From Viridibacterium sp035456105 (GTDB taxonomy: Bacteria; Pseudomonadota; Gammaproteobacteria; Burkholderiales; Rhodocyclaceae), in assembly GCA_035456105.1 (NCBI GenBank), contig DATIDV010000043.1:156047-220046 (forward strand): a DNA stretch of 64,000 nt, given 5' to 3'. The notes under the pieces were generated by a model. The model worked only from the letters and a program-made list of their open reading frames with translations. It had not been told where the DNA came from and searched no databases. The translations under genes and the position numbers were made by a program. Positions within the stretch are counted from its first letter, which is position 1, and each line of letters begins with the position of its first letter. Positions 54,405 to 64,000 of this stretch are shown here, piece after piece.

Positions 54405-56549
54405 TTAGAAGCTCACATCTTTCGTCACGACGAGGGCATGCTCGGTCGTGATGGCAATTTGCCCGCCTGCGATGATCGCTACGTTGCTGACGGTGCCCAA
54501 AGATACGGGCAGCAGGCCCAGCGTCGTCCCCTGCGCTTCGGTACTGCCGATCACGGTTGTCACGTTGCCGACGGGTGTGATCTTGCGGATGAACGTGGAG
54601 TCGGCCACGAACAGGTTGCCATTGCTATCTACGGCCAAGCCCTGCGGTGCGTAGAACCGCGCGCTTGAACCAAGGCCATCGACATGGCCCGAAATGCCCA
54701 CCACCCCTGCTACGGTGCTGACGACGCCAGCCGGCGTGATTTTGCGAATGGCATTATTGTCGATGACATAAAGGTTGTCGGCACTGTCGACCGTCATGGC
54801 GCCCAGCGCGTAAAACTGCGCCGAGGTGGCCGCGCCGTCGAGCGTGCCCTGAACACCCGTTCCGGCAAAGGTGGTGACCGTGCCACCGGCTGAAATTCGC
54901 CTGATGACGTAGTTGCCGCTATCGGCAATAAAGATGTTGCCGGCTGAATCGACTGCTATGCCGGTGGGCATATTGAAGCGGCTGGCGCTGAGGGCACCAT
55001 CGACCTTGCCAGAAACACTTGCGGCCCCTGCATAGGTGCTGACGACAGAGCTGGTGTCGATTTTCCGGACGGAGTGTTCAAGCCTTTCGGTCACATACAG
55101 GTTGCCCGAGGCGTCCCTGGCCATACCGTAAACGTCGTGGAACGTGGCTACGTTACCTGCGCCGTCCTGATGCCCGTAGGTCGATGGGTTGCCGGCAACT
55201 GCGGTGACCACTCCGTTCGCGTCGACCTTGTTAACGGCGCTGTTGGTGCCATCCAGCACGTAAAGGCTGCCGGACGCTCCGGGAATCACGGCGCGGGGGC
55301 GGCCGAAGTTGGCCGTACTGCCAGTACCGAATACGGTGTACTCACTGATCTCCTGCGGCCCCGCGAACGTTGTCACTTTCGCGGCAGGCGTGACCTTCCG
55401 GATATTTGTGTGCTCGCCGGAGCTATCGGCCACGTAGAGATTTCCGTCCGTATCGACGGCAAGAGCCCACATTGCGTAAAACTGGGCACCGCCACCGGTG
55501 GCATCACCAGGGCCGGTGAGCCCACCACCAGCAAAGAGCGTGGCGCTGCCAGCGGGTGTAATGGCGTATATGCGTGTCTGCTCGGCAGCGTAGTAGTTGC
55601 CATCGGCGCCAAGGACAACATCATTCACGATGCCATGCCCTGCGGCATACAGATCGACCAAGGTGGACACCGCTCCCGATGACGGCGAAACCTTGCGTAT
55701 CCTTGCCCAGCAACCGTCGGCCACGATCAGGTCATGCGCAAGGCCGAAGGTAATGCTGGTGGGCTGGCAGAATTGCGCAGTGCCTGAGGGGCCGTCCTGG
55801 TAACCCTGCACACCGCTACCTGCCAGGGTAGTGACCGTGCCATCCGTCGCCATTTTGCGGATGACGTTATTCGCTCCGTCCGCGACATACAGGGTGCCGT
55901 CAGAGTCGGCCACTATGCCTGTCACATAAGAAAAGCGAGCTGCCGTGCCTACCGCATTGACCAGGCCGGACGTTCCGGACGCCCCAGCGATGGTGGAAAC
56001 GTTGCCGGAGGTCGAGATCTTTCTGATCGTAGTCGCATCACCCACGTAGAGCGAGCCATCCGGCGCCACGGCAAGACTGGATGGAGATGCAAATCGCGCC
56101 ACAGCTGTACCGCCGTCGGTGTTATTGCACACCCCCGCCTTGCCGGCAAAGGTGGATACCGCTCCGGCAGGCGAAATCTTGCGGATCGTGCAGTTGAGCA
56201 CGTCGGCAACGTAGACATTTTTCGCGCTATCGACCGCCAGGCCCCTTGGGTCGGCCAAGCGCGCCGCAGCGCCTGTGCCATCGAGACTGCCCCGGCCACC
56301 CAGGCGCCCGGCCAGCAGCGCAAGCTGAGGACCGATCAGTGAAGACGAGCTTGCCGAGCTGGCCGCGCTCGATGAACTGGAGGAGGAAGATGAAGAGGTG
56401 AAGGAGATACTGCTGCTCTGGCTCGAGGATGAATTCGCCGGCGCCGGAGTGCCTGCAGAACCGCCTCCTCCGCCACCGCCTCCACCTCCGCAAGCGGCCA
56501 GAACTGCGGCCACGACAAACAAACTCAACAAGCGAAATCCGGTCGTCAT
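54405..56549 (-). CDS. NHL-repeat beta-propeller lipoprotein
   Basis: 714 residues from the ATG at 56549, with GAGGGGGA upstream. Lipobox AVLAAC followed by ten Gly, then a Ser-rich linker to about residue 70. The rest is eleven clear NHL repeats plus a weak twelfth, each about 52 residues, of the type GLAVDS.GN.YVAD...IRKI...G.V.T.AG. Twelve repeats would make two six-bladed propellers. Propellers of this kind bind protein or carbohydrate; no catalytic residues are known for them. Surface tethered. No operon partner. Confidence 0.9.
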   Translation of the reverse strand: MTTGFRLLSLFVVAAVLAACGGGGGGGGGGSAGTPAPANSSSSQSSSISFTSSSSSSSSSSAASSASSSSLIGPQLALLAGRLGGRGSLDGTGAAARLADPRGLAVDSAKNVYVADVLNCTIRKISPAGAVSTFAGKAGVCNNTDGGTAVARFASPSSLAVAPDGSLYVGDATTIRKISTSGNVSTIAGASGTSGLVNAVGTAARFSYVTGIVADSDGTLYVADGANNVIRKMATDGTVTTLAGSGVQGYQDGPSGTAQFCQPTSITFGLAHDLIVADGCWARIRKVSPSSGAVSTLVDLYAAGHGIVNDVVLGADGNYYAAEQTRIYAITPAGSATLFAGGGLTGPGDATGGGAQFYAMWALAVDTDGNLYVADSSGEHTNIRKVTPAAKVTTFAGPQEISEYTVFGTGSTANFGRPRAVIPGASGSLYVLDGTNSAVNKVDANGVVTAVAGNPSTYGHQDGAGNVATFHDVYGMARDASGNLYVTERLEHSVRKIDTSSVVSTYAGAASVSGKVDGALSASRFNMPTGIAVDSAGNIFIADSGNYVIRRISAGGTVTTFAGTGVQGTLDGAATSAQFYALGAMTVDSADNLYVIDNNAIRKITPAGVVSTVAGVVGISGHVDGLGSSARFYAPQGLAVDSNGNLFVADSTFIRKITPVGNVTTVIGSTEAQGTTLGLLPVSLGTVSNVAIIAGGQIAITTEHALVVTKDVSF

Positions 56550-57094
56550 ACCATCCCCCTCAGCCTCGACTACAAACGGCCATATGTTTTGAAATTATTG
56601 CTCCCGGTTGCCGGAGCGCCGGCATGTTACCGCGAGGACGGAATCTTGAGGTATGGAAAACTTCTCGTTCTGTTCTTGCATAAACTTTTCATGCAAGTGG
56701 AGCTGTGTTCGACGTTGGCGCAGGAACGCGATCGCGGTCTCAACCCCCGATGCATAGGTATTCCAAGCGCAAACCGGGCGGTTTTCATTTGACTCTTGCC
56801 AGCTGCGCGCTATGCCAGTGCTGGCGCAGTCGCCAGCGCCGTGCAGCTAAAGCACTCTCCGTGCCGTGGTATCGAACGCTACTCAGGCCATCACTTCGGC
56901 AAGCCGCGGCCGCGCACAAGCGCCGGAGCCTCCTGATCCGTCAATCATGAGCAGCCAGGCCATCTGGGATTCCGCTCCACTGCATCTCCACGCGCCCGGT
57001 CGTCATTGCGACAACCAAATGCAATCCGTGTGGTCACACCGGTCTGCAAGGCGCGGCCCTTGTCCCGAGGACCGGCCAACCAAGGAGAGTATCG
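56550..57094. other. 545-base divergent intergenic region, no gene seen
   Basis: Holds the promoters of the NHL lipoprotein and VOC genes; only short unsupported frames on the plus strand. Confidence 0.4.
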
Positions 57095-57574
57095 ATGAGC
57101 AAGAACACGATATGTCTGTGGTACGACCATGATGCGGAAGAGGCTGCAAACTTTTATGCGCGCACCTTTCCCGACAGCGTGGTCGGTGCGGTGCACCGGG
57201 CGCCGTCGGACTACCCGGGCGGCAAGGCGGGCAATGTGCTGACGGTGGAGTTCACGGTGTGTGGCGTGCCCTGCCTCGGCCTCAATGGCGGGGATACGTT
57301 CAAGCACAGCGAGGCTTTTTCCTTCCAGATCGCCACTGACGATCAGGCGGAGACTGACCGCTACTGGAACGCGATTGTCAGCAACGGCGGTGAAGAAAGT
57401 TACTGCGGCTGGTGCCGGGACAAGTGGGGCCTGTCATGGCAGATCACCCCGCGCGTGCTGAGCGAGGCGATGGCTCAGGGCGGCGAGGTCGCGAAGCGCG
57501 CGTTCGACGTGATGATGGATATGGGCAAGATTGACGTAGCGAAGATCGAAGCGGCGGTACGCGGTGGGGCTTGA
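57095..57574 (+). CDS. VOC-superfamily protein (PhnB / 3-demethylubiquinone-methyltransferase-like)
   Basis: 159 residues, AGGAGAG before the ATG. Begins NTICLWYDHDAEEAANFYARTFPDS, the typical start of the PhnB-like group, and has GNVLTVEFTVCGVPCLGLNGG and WCRDKWGLSWQITPRVL, also characteristic. VOC proteins bind a metal between two beta-alpha-beta-beta-beta units; the historic 'demethylubiquinone methyltransferase' annotation is not enzymatically supported for this group. Cytoplasmic, single gene. Confidence 0.9.
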   Translation: MSKNTICLWYDHDAEEAANFYARTFPDSVVGAVHRAPSDYPGGKAGNVLTVEFTVCGVPCLGLNGGDTFKHSEAFSFQIATDDQAETDRYWNAIVSNGGEESYCGWCRDKWGLSWQITPRVLSEAMAQGGEVAKRAFDVMMDMGKIDVAKIEAAVRGGA

Positions 57575-57630
57575 GTCGTCAACAGGAGCGAATGAAGGCG
57601 CCGGCTAGTAGCCCGCTTGCTCGTCCAGCA

Positions 57631-57654
57631 CTGGATCCCGGCCTCCGCCGGGAT
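57631..57654. repeat. half REP-like palindrome
   Basis: ctggatcccggcctccgccgggat, one arm pair of the REP family, between the VOC and LEA14-like genes. Confidence 0.6.
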
Positions 57655-57782
57655 GTGAGGCTTGTCTTGATGAGCCCCTCTGCTTGCTCCGCGGCGGGCT
57701 TGGCAGATTGCCGCATGGACAGACCACGTTTCGGTGACGATACTGTCCTTAGCGTCGTCAGCCATGCAGAAAGAGCGCCACC

Positions 57783-58268
57783 ATGCCACTGTCAAGTCAG
57801 CCACTTCGGGTAACACTCCGGAAAATCATGCTGGTGGTGTTGGTGCTGCAGCTTGGCGCCTGCGCGCTCCTGCAGAGCCACGACCCGGTGCAGGTGACAG
57901 TGGCTGGGATCGAGTCCCTGCCCGGGGAAGGGATGGAGATGCGTATGCTGGTGAAGTTGCGGGTGCAGAATCCGAACGACACACCGATCGAGTTCGATGG
58001 CGTCTTCGTGAGTCTGGACGTGCTGGACAGTACCTTCGGCAGCGGGGTCAGCGACGAGAAAGGTAGCATTCCGCGCTTTGGCGAAACGGTGATCGGCGTG
58101 CCGGTCACGATCTCCGCCCTGCGCGTTGCGATGCGCGCATTTGGCGCGTTGATGGACAACGAGAAGATCAGCGATCTGCCCTACAAGCTGCACGGCAAGC
58201 TCAACGGTCCGTTCTTCGGTTCCGTGAAATTCGAGGCTGCCGGCAAGCTGACCTTGCCCACACAATAG
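57783..58268 (+). CDS. LEA14-like (LEA_2/WHy) lipoprotein
   Basis: 161 residues; signal peptide with lipobox VLQLGAC. The mature part VTVAGIESLPGEGMEMRMLVKLRVQNPNDTPIEF..VFVSLDVLD (several short segments) is the WHy/LEA type 2 fold: beta-sandwich with the NPN motif (QNPND). Bacterial versions are outer-membrane lipoproteins, linked to desiccation or envelope stress. The gene stands alone and converges on the pectate lyase gene with a hairpin between. Confidence 0.85.
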   Translation: MPLSSQPLRVTLRKIMLVVLVLQLGACALLQSHDPVQVTVAGIESLPGEGMEMRMLVKLRVQNPNDTPIEFDGVFVSLDVLDSTFGSGVSDEKGSIPRFGETVIGVPVTISALRVAMRAFGALMDNEKISDLPYKLHGKLNGPFFGSVKFEAAGKLTLPTQ

Positions 58269-58380
58269 CGGCGCGCAAGTCGGGTTTGTGGGGCATGGTT
58301 CAGGCCGTTGCGCCATCTCGACAGGACACGTCTTCGCTGCGCTCGGAGGCTGCGATGCACGGCAGGACGCGCCAACCCAA

Positions 58381-58406
58381 AGAAAAAGGCCGCCCGAAGG
58401 CGGCCT
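58381..58406 (-). terminator. intrinsic terminator of the pectate lyase gene
   Basis: aggccgcc-cgaa-ggcggcct; on the minus strand it is followed by TTTTTCTTT, 25 bases past the pectate lyase stop. Confidence 0.85.
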
Positions 58407-58430
58407 GAATTCCATGCCGGAAAACCTGAC

Positions 58431-60491
58431 TCAGTTACACGTGAGTGCGGCAAAGCCCTTGCCCGCCCCCGCGACCGAGGCGAGGTTGTTCTTCACGCAT
58501 TGCGCCGTGGCGGGCGCATAGGTGTAAGTCAGCGTGCCGGTGAAAGCGCCCGTAGTTGCCCAGTTCGTAGCGTTGATTCCGCCGGTGCCGGGGTCGTCCC
58601 ACGTGATGTTGTACGTGGCATTGTCAGCCGCACTGGTAGCGTTGTTGTTACGCAGATCCCAGGTTCCACAGCCGGTCGTGTCGTAGCGGCAGGTGATCGG
58701 GTTCAGTGCATTCTGGAACCAGTTGTTTTCGATCAGGGCCGAGCCGCTGGCACGCACATTGATACCGGAGCTGGTGATGCCGTCGTACAGATTGTTGTAC
58801 ACGTGGATCCAGCCCCAGCGTTGCAGCGGCAGACGGGCATTCACGTTGCGGTAGTAGTTGTGGTGGTAGGTAATGGTGCGCTTGTAATCCGACGTACCGC
58901 CACTCTGGGTGTGACCATCCAGGCCGACCTTCTTGCTGTCGTGGATGTAGTTGTACGACACGGTGATGTTCTGCGCGTTCTTCTTGATGTCGATCGCCGA
59001 CTCGAAGGTCAGGTCACCGTCAGGCGAGCCGTTGCATTCGTTGTTCACCGCGAACAGCTCGTTGTGGTCAACCCACACGTTCGACGAATTGTCGACGCGG
59101 ACCATGTCGGCATCATTGCTGGCACCAGCCAGCGCGCCGATCTTCATGTTGCGGATGATCACGTTGCCGGAGTTGACGACCGTGATGCCGAAGTTGGCCG
59201 AGGAGCCGTCGGTACCGATGATGGTGATACCAGCCGTGTAGTCCTTGAGCGGCACTTCGCGATAGGCATCGGCCCAGTGACCTGCCGGGCAATTGTGGTT
59301 GGCATCAACGGTGCTGTCAGCGACGATCTTGGCGATGAGTGCATCTTCGTTGCCGCTGTAGACGATCAGCAACGGGTAGGCCCCGGCGGTGATCTTCTTG
59401 CCTCCGTCATCAACACGCGCGGCGGTGATGATGGCGTTCATCTCGTCGAACGTGGCTGCGTACTTGACACGCGCACCGGCGAGCGTGCTGCCGACGATCT
59501 TGCCGTTGGCATCAAACAAGGGCAGACCACCTGCTGCCGGTTGGGCAAAGCCGCCGGCCAGGGTCGATTGCGTCGCGGCAACACTGATGGTGCCTGAGCC
59601 GGCCGGCGCAGCGCTCGTGGACGAGTTGGCTGCCGCAGCACTCGACGACGAACCGGTCGAGGAAGCGACGCTGCTGTTGGCGGCAGAACTTGCCGAGCTG
59701 GTGCTGGAGCCACCGGTGTATTCGATACGGATGGAATTGATGCTGACGACAGCGCCGGATTCGGTACGCAGGGTGATGAAGGAAGCGCTGGAGCCGACCG
59801 AGTCCGAGATGGTGATGGTGCTGCCGGCAGTCAGCAGCGAGATCGCCGAACTGTAGATTTTGGAGTCGGAGCCGCGCGGCGAGGCGCTGGAACTGGTGGT
59901 GTTGTTGTCGATATAGACCTGGAAGGCCTTGCTCGTGGTGCCGCTGACCGAGGCAATGTCGATGATGATGTTGTAAGGCTTGCTGAGATCCAGCTCACCA
60001 CCGGGGGTAGTGGTGCTGGTTGTGTCAGCACTGCCAAGCGCCCCGATCGTCATGCGGGCACCATCGAGAACGGCAGCGCCGCTGGACACGCTGATGGTGC
60101 CTGACTTGTTGGCAAACATCGCTACGCTGGTGTTGCTCTTCAGCGCGCGATAGCCGGTGGTGAGGAGCGTGCTGCTGGTGGCTGTGTCGAAAGTCTCGAG
60201 GAAGTAAGCGCCGCTGCTGGCGGCCGCCGAACTTGCATTGCTAGCGGCACTGCTACTGAGCGCGCTGCTGTTGGCACTGCTGTTGTTGGCACTGCTGTTG
60301 TTGGTGCTGCTGTTGTTGGCGCTGCTATTGATCGCGCTACTGTTGACACTGCTTGCGGAACCCGACTGATTGCCGCCGGTGGAACTCGTTTCACCGCCAC
60401 CGCCTCCACCACCGCCACAAGCGGTCAGGGCGAGTCCAATCAGCAAAAGGCTGGCACGCGCCGCCCTTTGCGCATTTGCTGCACAAAGCAT
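58431..60491 (-). CDS. pectate lyase, polysaccharide lyase family 1, lipoprotein
   Basis: I chose the ATG at 60491, with GAGGAG 7 bases upstream, giving 686 residues. Lipobox LALTAC with seven Gly, a Ser/Asn/Ala linker (about 35-90), a beta-sandwich possibly carbohydrate-binding (about 93-255), a second Ser/Ala linker, and the PL1 catalytic beta-helix (about 300-660). PL1 features: NVIIRNMKIG, NVWVDHNELFAV, calcium-site DGDLTFESAIDIK, YIHDSKKVGLDGH and the catalytic Arg region NVNARLPLQRWG. It cleaves polygalacturonate by beta-elimination with calcium. Terminator downstream; paired with the PL11 gene on the same strand. Confidence 0.93.
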   Translation of the reverse strand: MLCAANAQRAARASLLLIGLALTACGGGGGGGGETSSTGGNQSGSASSVNSSAINSSANNSSTNNSSANNSSANSSALSSSAASNASSAAASSGAYFLETFDTATSSTLLTTGYRALKSNTSVAMFANKSGTISVSSGAAVLDGARMTIGALGSADTTSTTTPGGELDLSKPYNIIIDIASVSGTTSKAFQVYIDNNTTSSSASPRGSDSKIYSSAISLLTAGSTITISDSVGSSASFITLRTESGAVVSINSIRIEYTGGSSTSSASSAANSSVASSTGSSSSAAAANSSTSAAPAGSGTISVAATQSTLAGGFAQPAAGGLPLFDANGKIVGSTLAGARVKYAATFDEMNAIITAARVDDGGKKITAGAYPLLIVYSGNEDALIAKIVADSTVDANHNCPAGHWADAYREVPLKDYTAGITIIGTDGSSANFGITVVNSGNVIIRNMKIGALAGASNDADMVRVDNSSNVWVDHNELFAVNNECNGSPDGDLTFESAIDIKKNAQNITVSYNYIHDSKKVGLDGHTQSGGTSDYKRTITYHHNYYRNVNARLPLQRWGWIHVYNNLYDGITSSGINVRASGSALIENNWFQNALNPITCRYDTTGCGTWDLRNNNATSAADNATYNITWDDPGTGGINATNWATTGAFTGTLTYTYAPATAQCVKNNLASVAGAGKGFAALTCN
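60235..60352 (-). repeat. low-complexity repeat coding for the first Ser/Asn linker of the pectate lyase
   Basis: Minus-strand units of the type aacaacagcagt(gcc) repeat in frame about nine times. Slippage-prone. Confidence 0.7.
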
Positions 60492-60914
60492 GTCTGTCTC
60501 CTCGAATGGTGCAGGCCCTGTATCGGTCCTGTCACCGGCCCTTTGTGGGCCATTATTGGTTTGGGTAAAACTCGGCGCGGAGGCTAGCACGGATGATTCA
60601 AACGACCGTCACAACAAGGCAGTTAAAAACTGTAAATTTCCGTGTCACGCTGGCTGGCCGGACTCGCCAGGCCCTCCAGTCCTCAGGCTCTGCGCCCGCC
60701 CTGGCGCGTGGCTATGGACAAGCCGAGCGCACGCCGGATATTCAAACGCGACATGGCCGAAGCATTTCGAAGCAACCCACCGCGTTTCCTCGAATCACGG
60801 TTGTCGGGTGCGGAGAGGAGCGAGGACGGGTTGTCGCCCCGCTCGCCCCTCCCCTCTACCCATCAGGCGCGCCTCGCCTGGCACGCGCCGTCAGCGATGC
60901 GCCGCAGAAACGGA
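60492..60914. other. intergenic, with a repeat of the gcaacccacc family at about 60760-60845
   Basis: tcgaagcaacccaccgcg and gaggacgggttgtcgcccc face each other. No gene seen; also holds the pectate lyase promoter. Confidence 0.5.
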
Positions 60915-63038
60915 TCAGGGCAAGGCGCGGATCTTGGCGCGTGGCGGTTCGCTCATGCCGTAGCCGAGGTAGTAATCCACCAGGGTTGATTGCAGGTAGC
61001 CGCGCACGGTCAGGCTCAGGCGATATTCCGGGTTGTGCACCAGCGTGTAGAAACGCCTGGTGGTCGGAATATTGGTGCTGTACAGACGCAGCGCCTTGCG
61101 GTCGCTGGTCTCAAGCAGCACTTCCTCGCGCCAGTCGCCCAGGACATCGCCATAGAAGGGCGGTGCCGCACGCCACGACAGGATCACGCCAGTCGGGTCG
61201 AACAGGTGTTGCACGCTTTCCGTCGCGGGGTCCCACTTGCCAACATAGGCCGCGCCTTGCTGCACGCCGTCTAGCAGCTCGGAGCCTTCGTCACCATCCC
61301 ACCAGATACGGAAGTTCGCACCGGGTGCCTTGTAGGTCAGGCGTTCGCCCTTGATGTTGAACAGGCCCGAGGCTGGCAGCGCAGGATCGGTCAGGCTGGT
61401 CCAGAACTCGTAGCCGGGGTGACGCGGGTCGATATCGGCAATCGTGCCGCGTGCGACGTCGTAGGCCTTCTCCTTTTCCTCTTCAGTCGTGTGCGCCGGG
61501 TGCTGGCCGGTGATCAGACGCGTGCCCGATGCGGCGTCGTAGTAGTACCAGGGGAAGACGCTCCAGATGCCCAGTTCGGACTGCTGGATACCGAAGCCTT
61601 CGAGGCCCGGGTGCGTGGGGTCGAACTCGCCGATGTGGAAGCGGTCGCCGTGATTCACCTGGTCGATGACGTAGCGCAGCGTGCCGTCACTGTTGAGCGC
61701 GTAGTTGCCGCCGATGAACTCGTCCTTGCCGTCACCATCCAGGTCCACCACACGGATCTGGTGATAGCGTTCCGGTACGGTCGTCACAGTCTTTTCGTTG
61801 TCGGCGAACCACTTCCAGCGTTGCTTGAGCGTCTTGCCGTCGAAGTCCCATGCCGCGACCATGAAGTGGAAAATGCCCTTCTTTGCAGGAATGCCGCGCG
61901 TGGTCAGCTGTGTCAGCAGACTGGGGCGGACGCCGTCCAGATAGCCGATGCCGAACTGACCGCCGGCCGGGCCGTGCTCCACCAGATCGGTGATCGGAGT
62001 GCGGGTAATTTCCTTGCCACTGCTGCCCTCGATGACGGAGATGAACTGATCGCTGGCACTGGCCGAAGTGATGCTGCGGCCATCGGCAAAACTGACGCCC
62101 GTGGCCGTGCGCACCAGCACCTCCGCCCTGCCGTCGCCGTTCAGATCGAAGACCGTGACCATATCGTCGTTGCGATAACCGGCAATGTTGCCGAAGCCGC
62201 TGATCGAAGCAGGCGGCGAGTCATTCAGCCCGATGCCGGGAGCCTGGGTATAGGAGTTCGGGCCCATGTCCACACGCCACAGGAAACGCCCGTCCAGCGC
62301 ATAAGCCTCCACGTAGCAGGGAAGTGGCAACTTGTCGTTATAGGGCAGACGTGAAATGACGACTTCATATCGCCCATCGCCATCCAGATCTGCCGGCCAG
62401 GCGTGCTGCACGTAGTAGTCGGCCGCGACGCCGCTCGGCACTTCCTTGAGCGGAATTTCCAGATAGCCGTTGCCCTGCTTGTCGGGTGTTGCAAAACGTA
62501 GCGCGGGTTTGCTGCGCGCGAAGTTGCGCGTGCCATCGACGATGGCGCGCACGGTGTATTCGCCATCACCGTCGCTGTCGTCCTGGAAGCTGGTCGCCGT
62601 CAGCGGCACACTGTTCAGTTTGCGCTCGCCCTTGTAGAGGTCGAAGGCAATGTCGGAACCGTATTCGGTGCCGAGCACGCGCCATGAGAGGAAAAATCCC
62701 TTGCCGGACTGCACGGCCACAAGGCCGCGATCCAGCCGCTCCACCAAGCGCGCATCGGCCGCCTGGTAGAGCCTGGCAACGGGCTCCGTTTCGTTGACGT
62801 CGTCATAAGTGGCGACGATGGCTGGTGGTGCGCTGCTGGCGCTACTTCCGCTACTGCTGGTGCTATTGGCGTCGCTACTGCTGGCGCTACTTGCGCTGCT
62901 GCTGTTGCTGCTGCCGGTACTGCTGCTGGCGCTGGTGTTTGATCCTGCAATGTCTGGCGTCGTGTCGTCCGTGCCGCCGCAAGCGGCGAGCGCGCCCACC
63001 ATCAGCGAGAGGGAAATGAGTTTCGTAGCTTGCATCAT
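60915..63038 (-). CDS. rhamnogalacturonan lyase, polysaccharide lyase family 11, lipoprotein
   Basis: Two adjacent ATGs (63038 and 63035) follow AGGAATTC; I list the outer one. About 707 residues. Lipobox GALAAC then GGTDD, Ser-rich linker (about 25-70), and the PL11 catalytic propeller: FFLSWRVLGTEYGSDIAFDLYKG-type N-terminal part in short pieces, AWPADLDGDGRYEVV, FDLNGDGRAEVLV and VVDLDGDGKDEFIGG calcium motifs, and DVLGDWREEVLLETSD with the C-terminal DYYLGYG. It cleaves the rhamnogalacturonan I backbone. Same strand as PL1 and the DUF6250 gene; a pectin locus. Confidence 0.95.
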   Translation of the reverse strand: MMQATKLISLSLMVGALAACGGTDDTTPDIAGSNTSASSSTGSSNSSSASSASSSDANSTSSSGSSASSAPPAIVATYDDVNETEPVARLYQAADARLVERLDRGLVAVQSGKGFFLSWRVLGTEYGSDIAFDLYKGERKLNSVPLTATSFQDDSDGDGEYTVRAIVDGTRNFARSKPALRFATPDKQGNGYLEIPLKEVPSGVAADYYVQHAWPADLDGDGRYEVVISRLPYNDKLPLPCYVEAYALDGRFLWRVDMGPNSYTQAPGIGLNDSPPASISGFGNIAGYRNDDMVTVFDLNGDGRAEVLVRTATGVSFADGRSITSASASDQFISVIEGSSGKEITRTPITDLVEHGPAGGQFGIGYLDGVRPSLLTQLTTRGIPAKKGIFHFMVAAWDFDGKTLKQRWKWFADNEKTVTTVPERYHQIRVVDLDGDGKDEFIGGNYALNSDGTLRYVIDQVNHGDRFHIGEFDPTHPGLEGFGIQQSELGIWSVFPWYYYDAASGTRLITGQHPAHTTEEEKEKAYDVARGTIADIDPRHPGYEFWTSLTDPALPASGLFNIKGERLTYKAPGANFRIWWDGDEGSELLDGVQQGAAYVGKWDPATESVQHLFDPTGVILSWRAAPPFYGDVLGDWREEVLLETSDRKALRLYSTNIPTTRRFYTLVHNPEYRLSLTVRGYLQSTLVDYYLGYGMSEPPRAKIRALP

Positions 63039-63116
63039 GAATTCCTGGATGAGCAGGTGCGCGACCCGCGGCATGCCGCCAGCGGGCCGGGCACCAAATA
63101 TGGGGAGAGGCCTGAC

Positions 63117-64000
<884 letters not shown>

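Overview
The window looks like the chromosome of a plant-polysaccharide-degrading Gram-negative bacterium, most likely a betaproteobacterium of the Rhodocyclales/Burkholderiales type. The reasons are high GC with strong GC3 bias, lipobox-type outer-membrane lipoproteins, MipA/OmpV and D15-type outer-membrane proteins, a PEP-CTERM sorting tail, catabolic LysR regulators, and dispersed 'cgtcatcccggcgaaagccgggat' palindromes. Genus assignment is inference only. No rRNA, tRNA or CRISPR array was recognised.

Layout. 1-6.2 kb: the end of an RND-type periplasmic adaptor, a lone PstS-like binding protein, a possible structured RNA, WrbA, a PEP-CTERM gene relic, and a two-gene operon of unknown exported proteins. 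6.5-10.7 kb: a soluble multi-PAS/GAF histidine kinase translationally coupled to a NarL-type regulator, followed by a second LuxR-type regulator with a degenerate receiver. 10.9-18.6 kb: a secreted epoxide-hydrolase-like enzyme, a secreted esterase, a LysR regulator, mannonate dehydratase UxuA, and a divergent NmrA/TetR pair with clear operators. 19.3-30 kb: KatG, an outer-membrane barrel, two transporters, small envelope proteins, a foldback MITE and AMP nucleosidase. 30.3-33.4 kb: a LysR regulator divergent from doxX-gst-DODA dioxygenase, probably for quinone or catechol stress. 33.6-41.8 kb: lipoproteins, a bactofilin, a DUF5668-like small protein coupled to a lipoprotein aminopeptidase, and a GH3 lipoprotein. 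41.9-54.2 kb: a second LysR paralogue, EttA behind a 24-bp inverted repeat, a glycosyltransferase, a secreted metallopeptidase-like lipoprotein, a dicarboxylate symporter with an amino-acid-binding protein, a HipA-family protein and a MipA porin-like protein. This part is peppered with repeats and three scraps of ettA. 54.4-64 kb: an NHL-propeller lipoprotein, a VOC protein, a LEA14-like lipoprotein, and a pectin locus (PL1 pectate lyase, PL11 rhamnogalacturonan lyase, and the end of a DUF6250 protein cut by the window edge).

How it fits together. Five large extracellular proteins (GH3, the metallopeptidase-like protein, the NHL protein, PL1, PL11) share one design: a lipobox ending in Ala-Cys-Gly-Gly, in most cases a Ser/Gly/Asn-rich linker, then the catalytic or binding domain. 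This suggests enzymes tethered to the outer membrane. The lyases and UxuA fit pectin/uronate breakdown, although the rest of the uronate pathway is not in the window.

Limits. Everything is read by eye. Family names rest on motif recognition, without database searches. Repeat boundaries are approximate to a few bases unless a perfect arm is stated.
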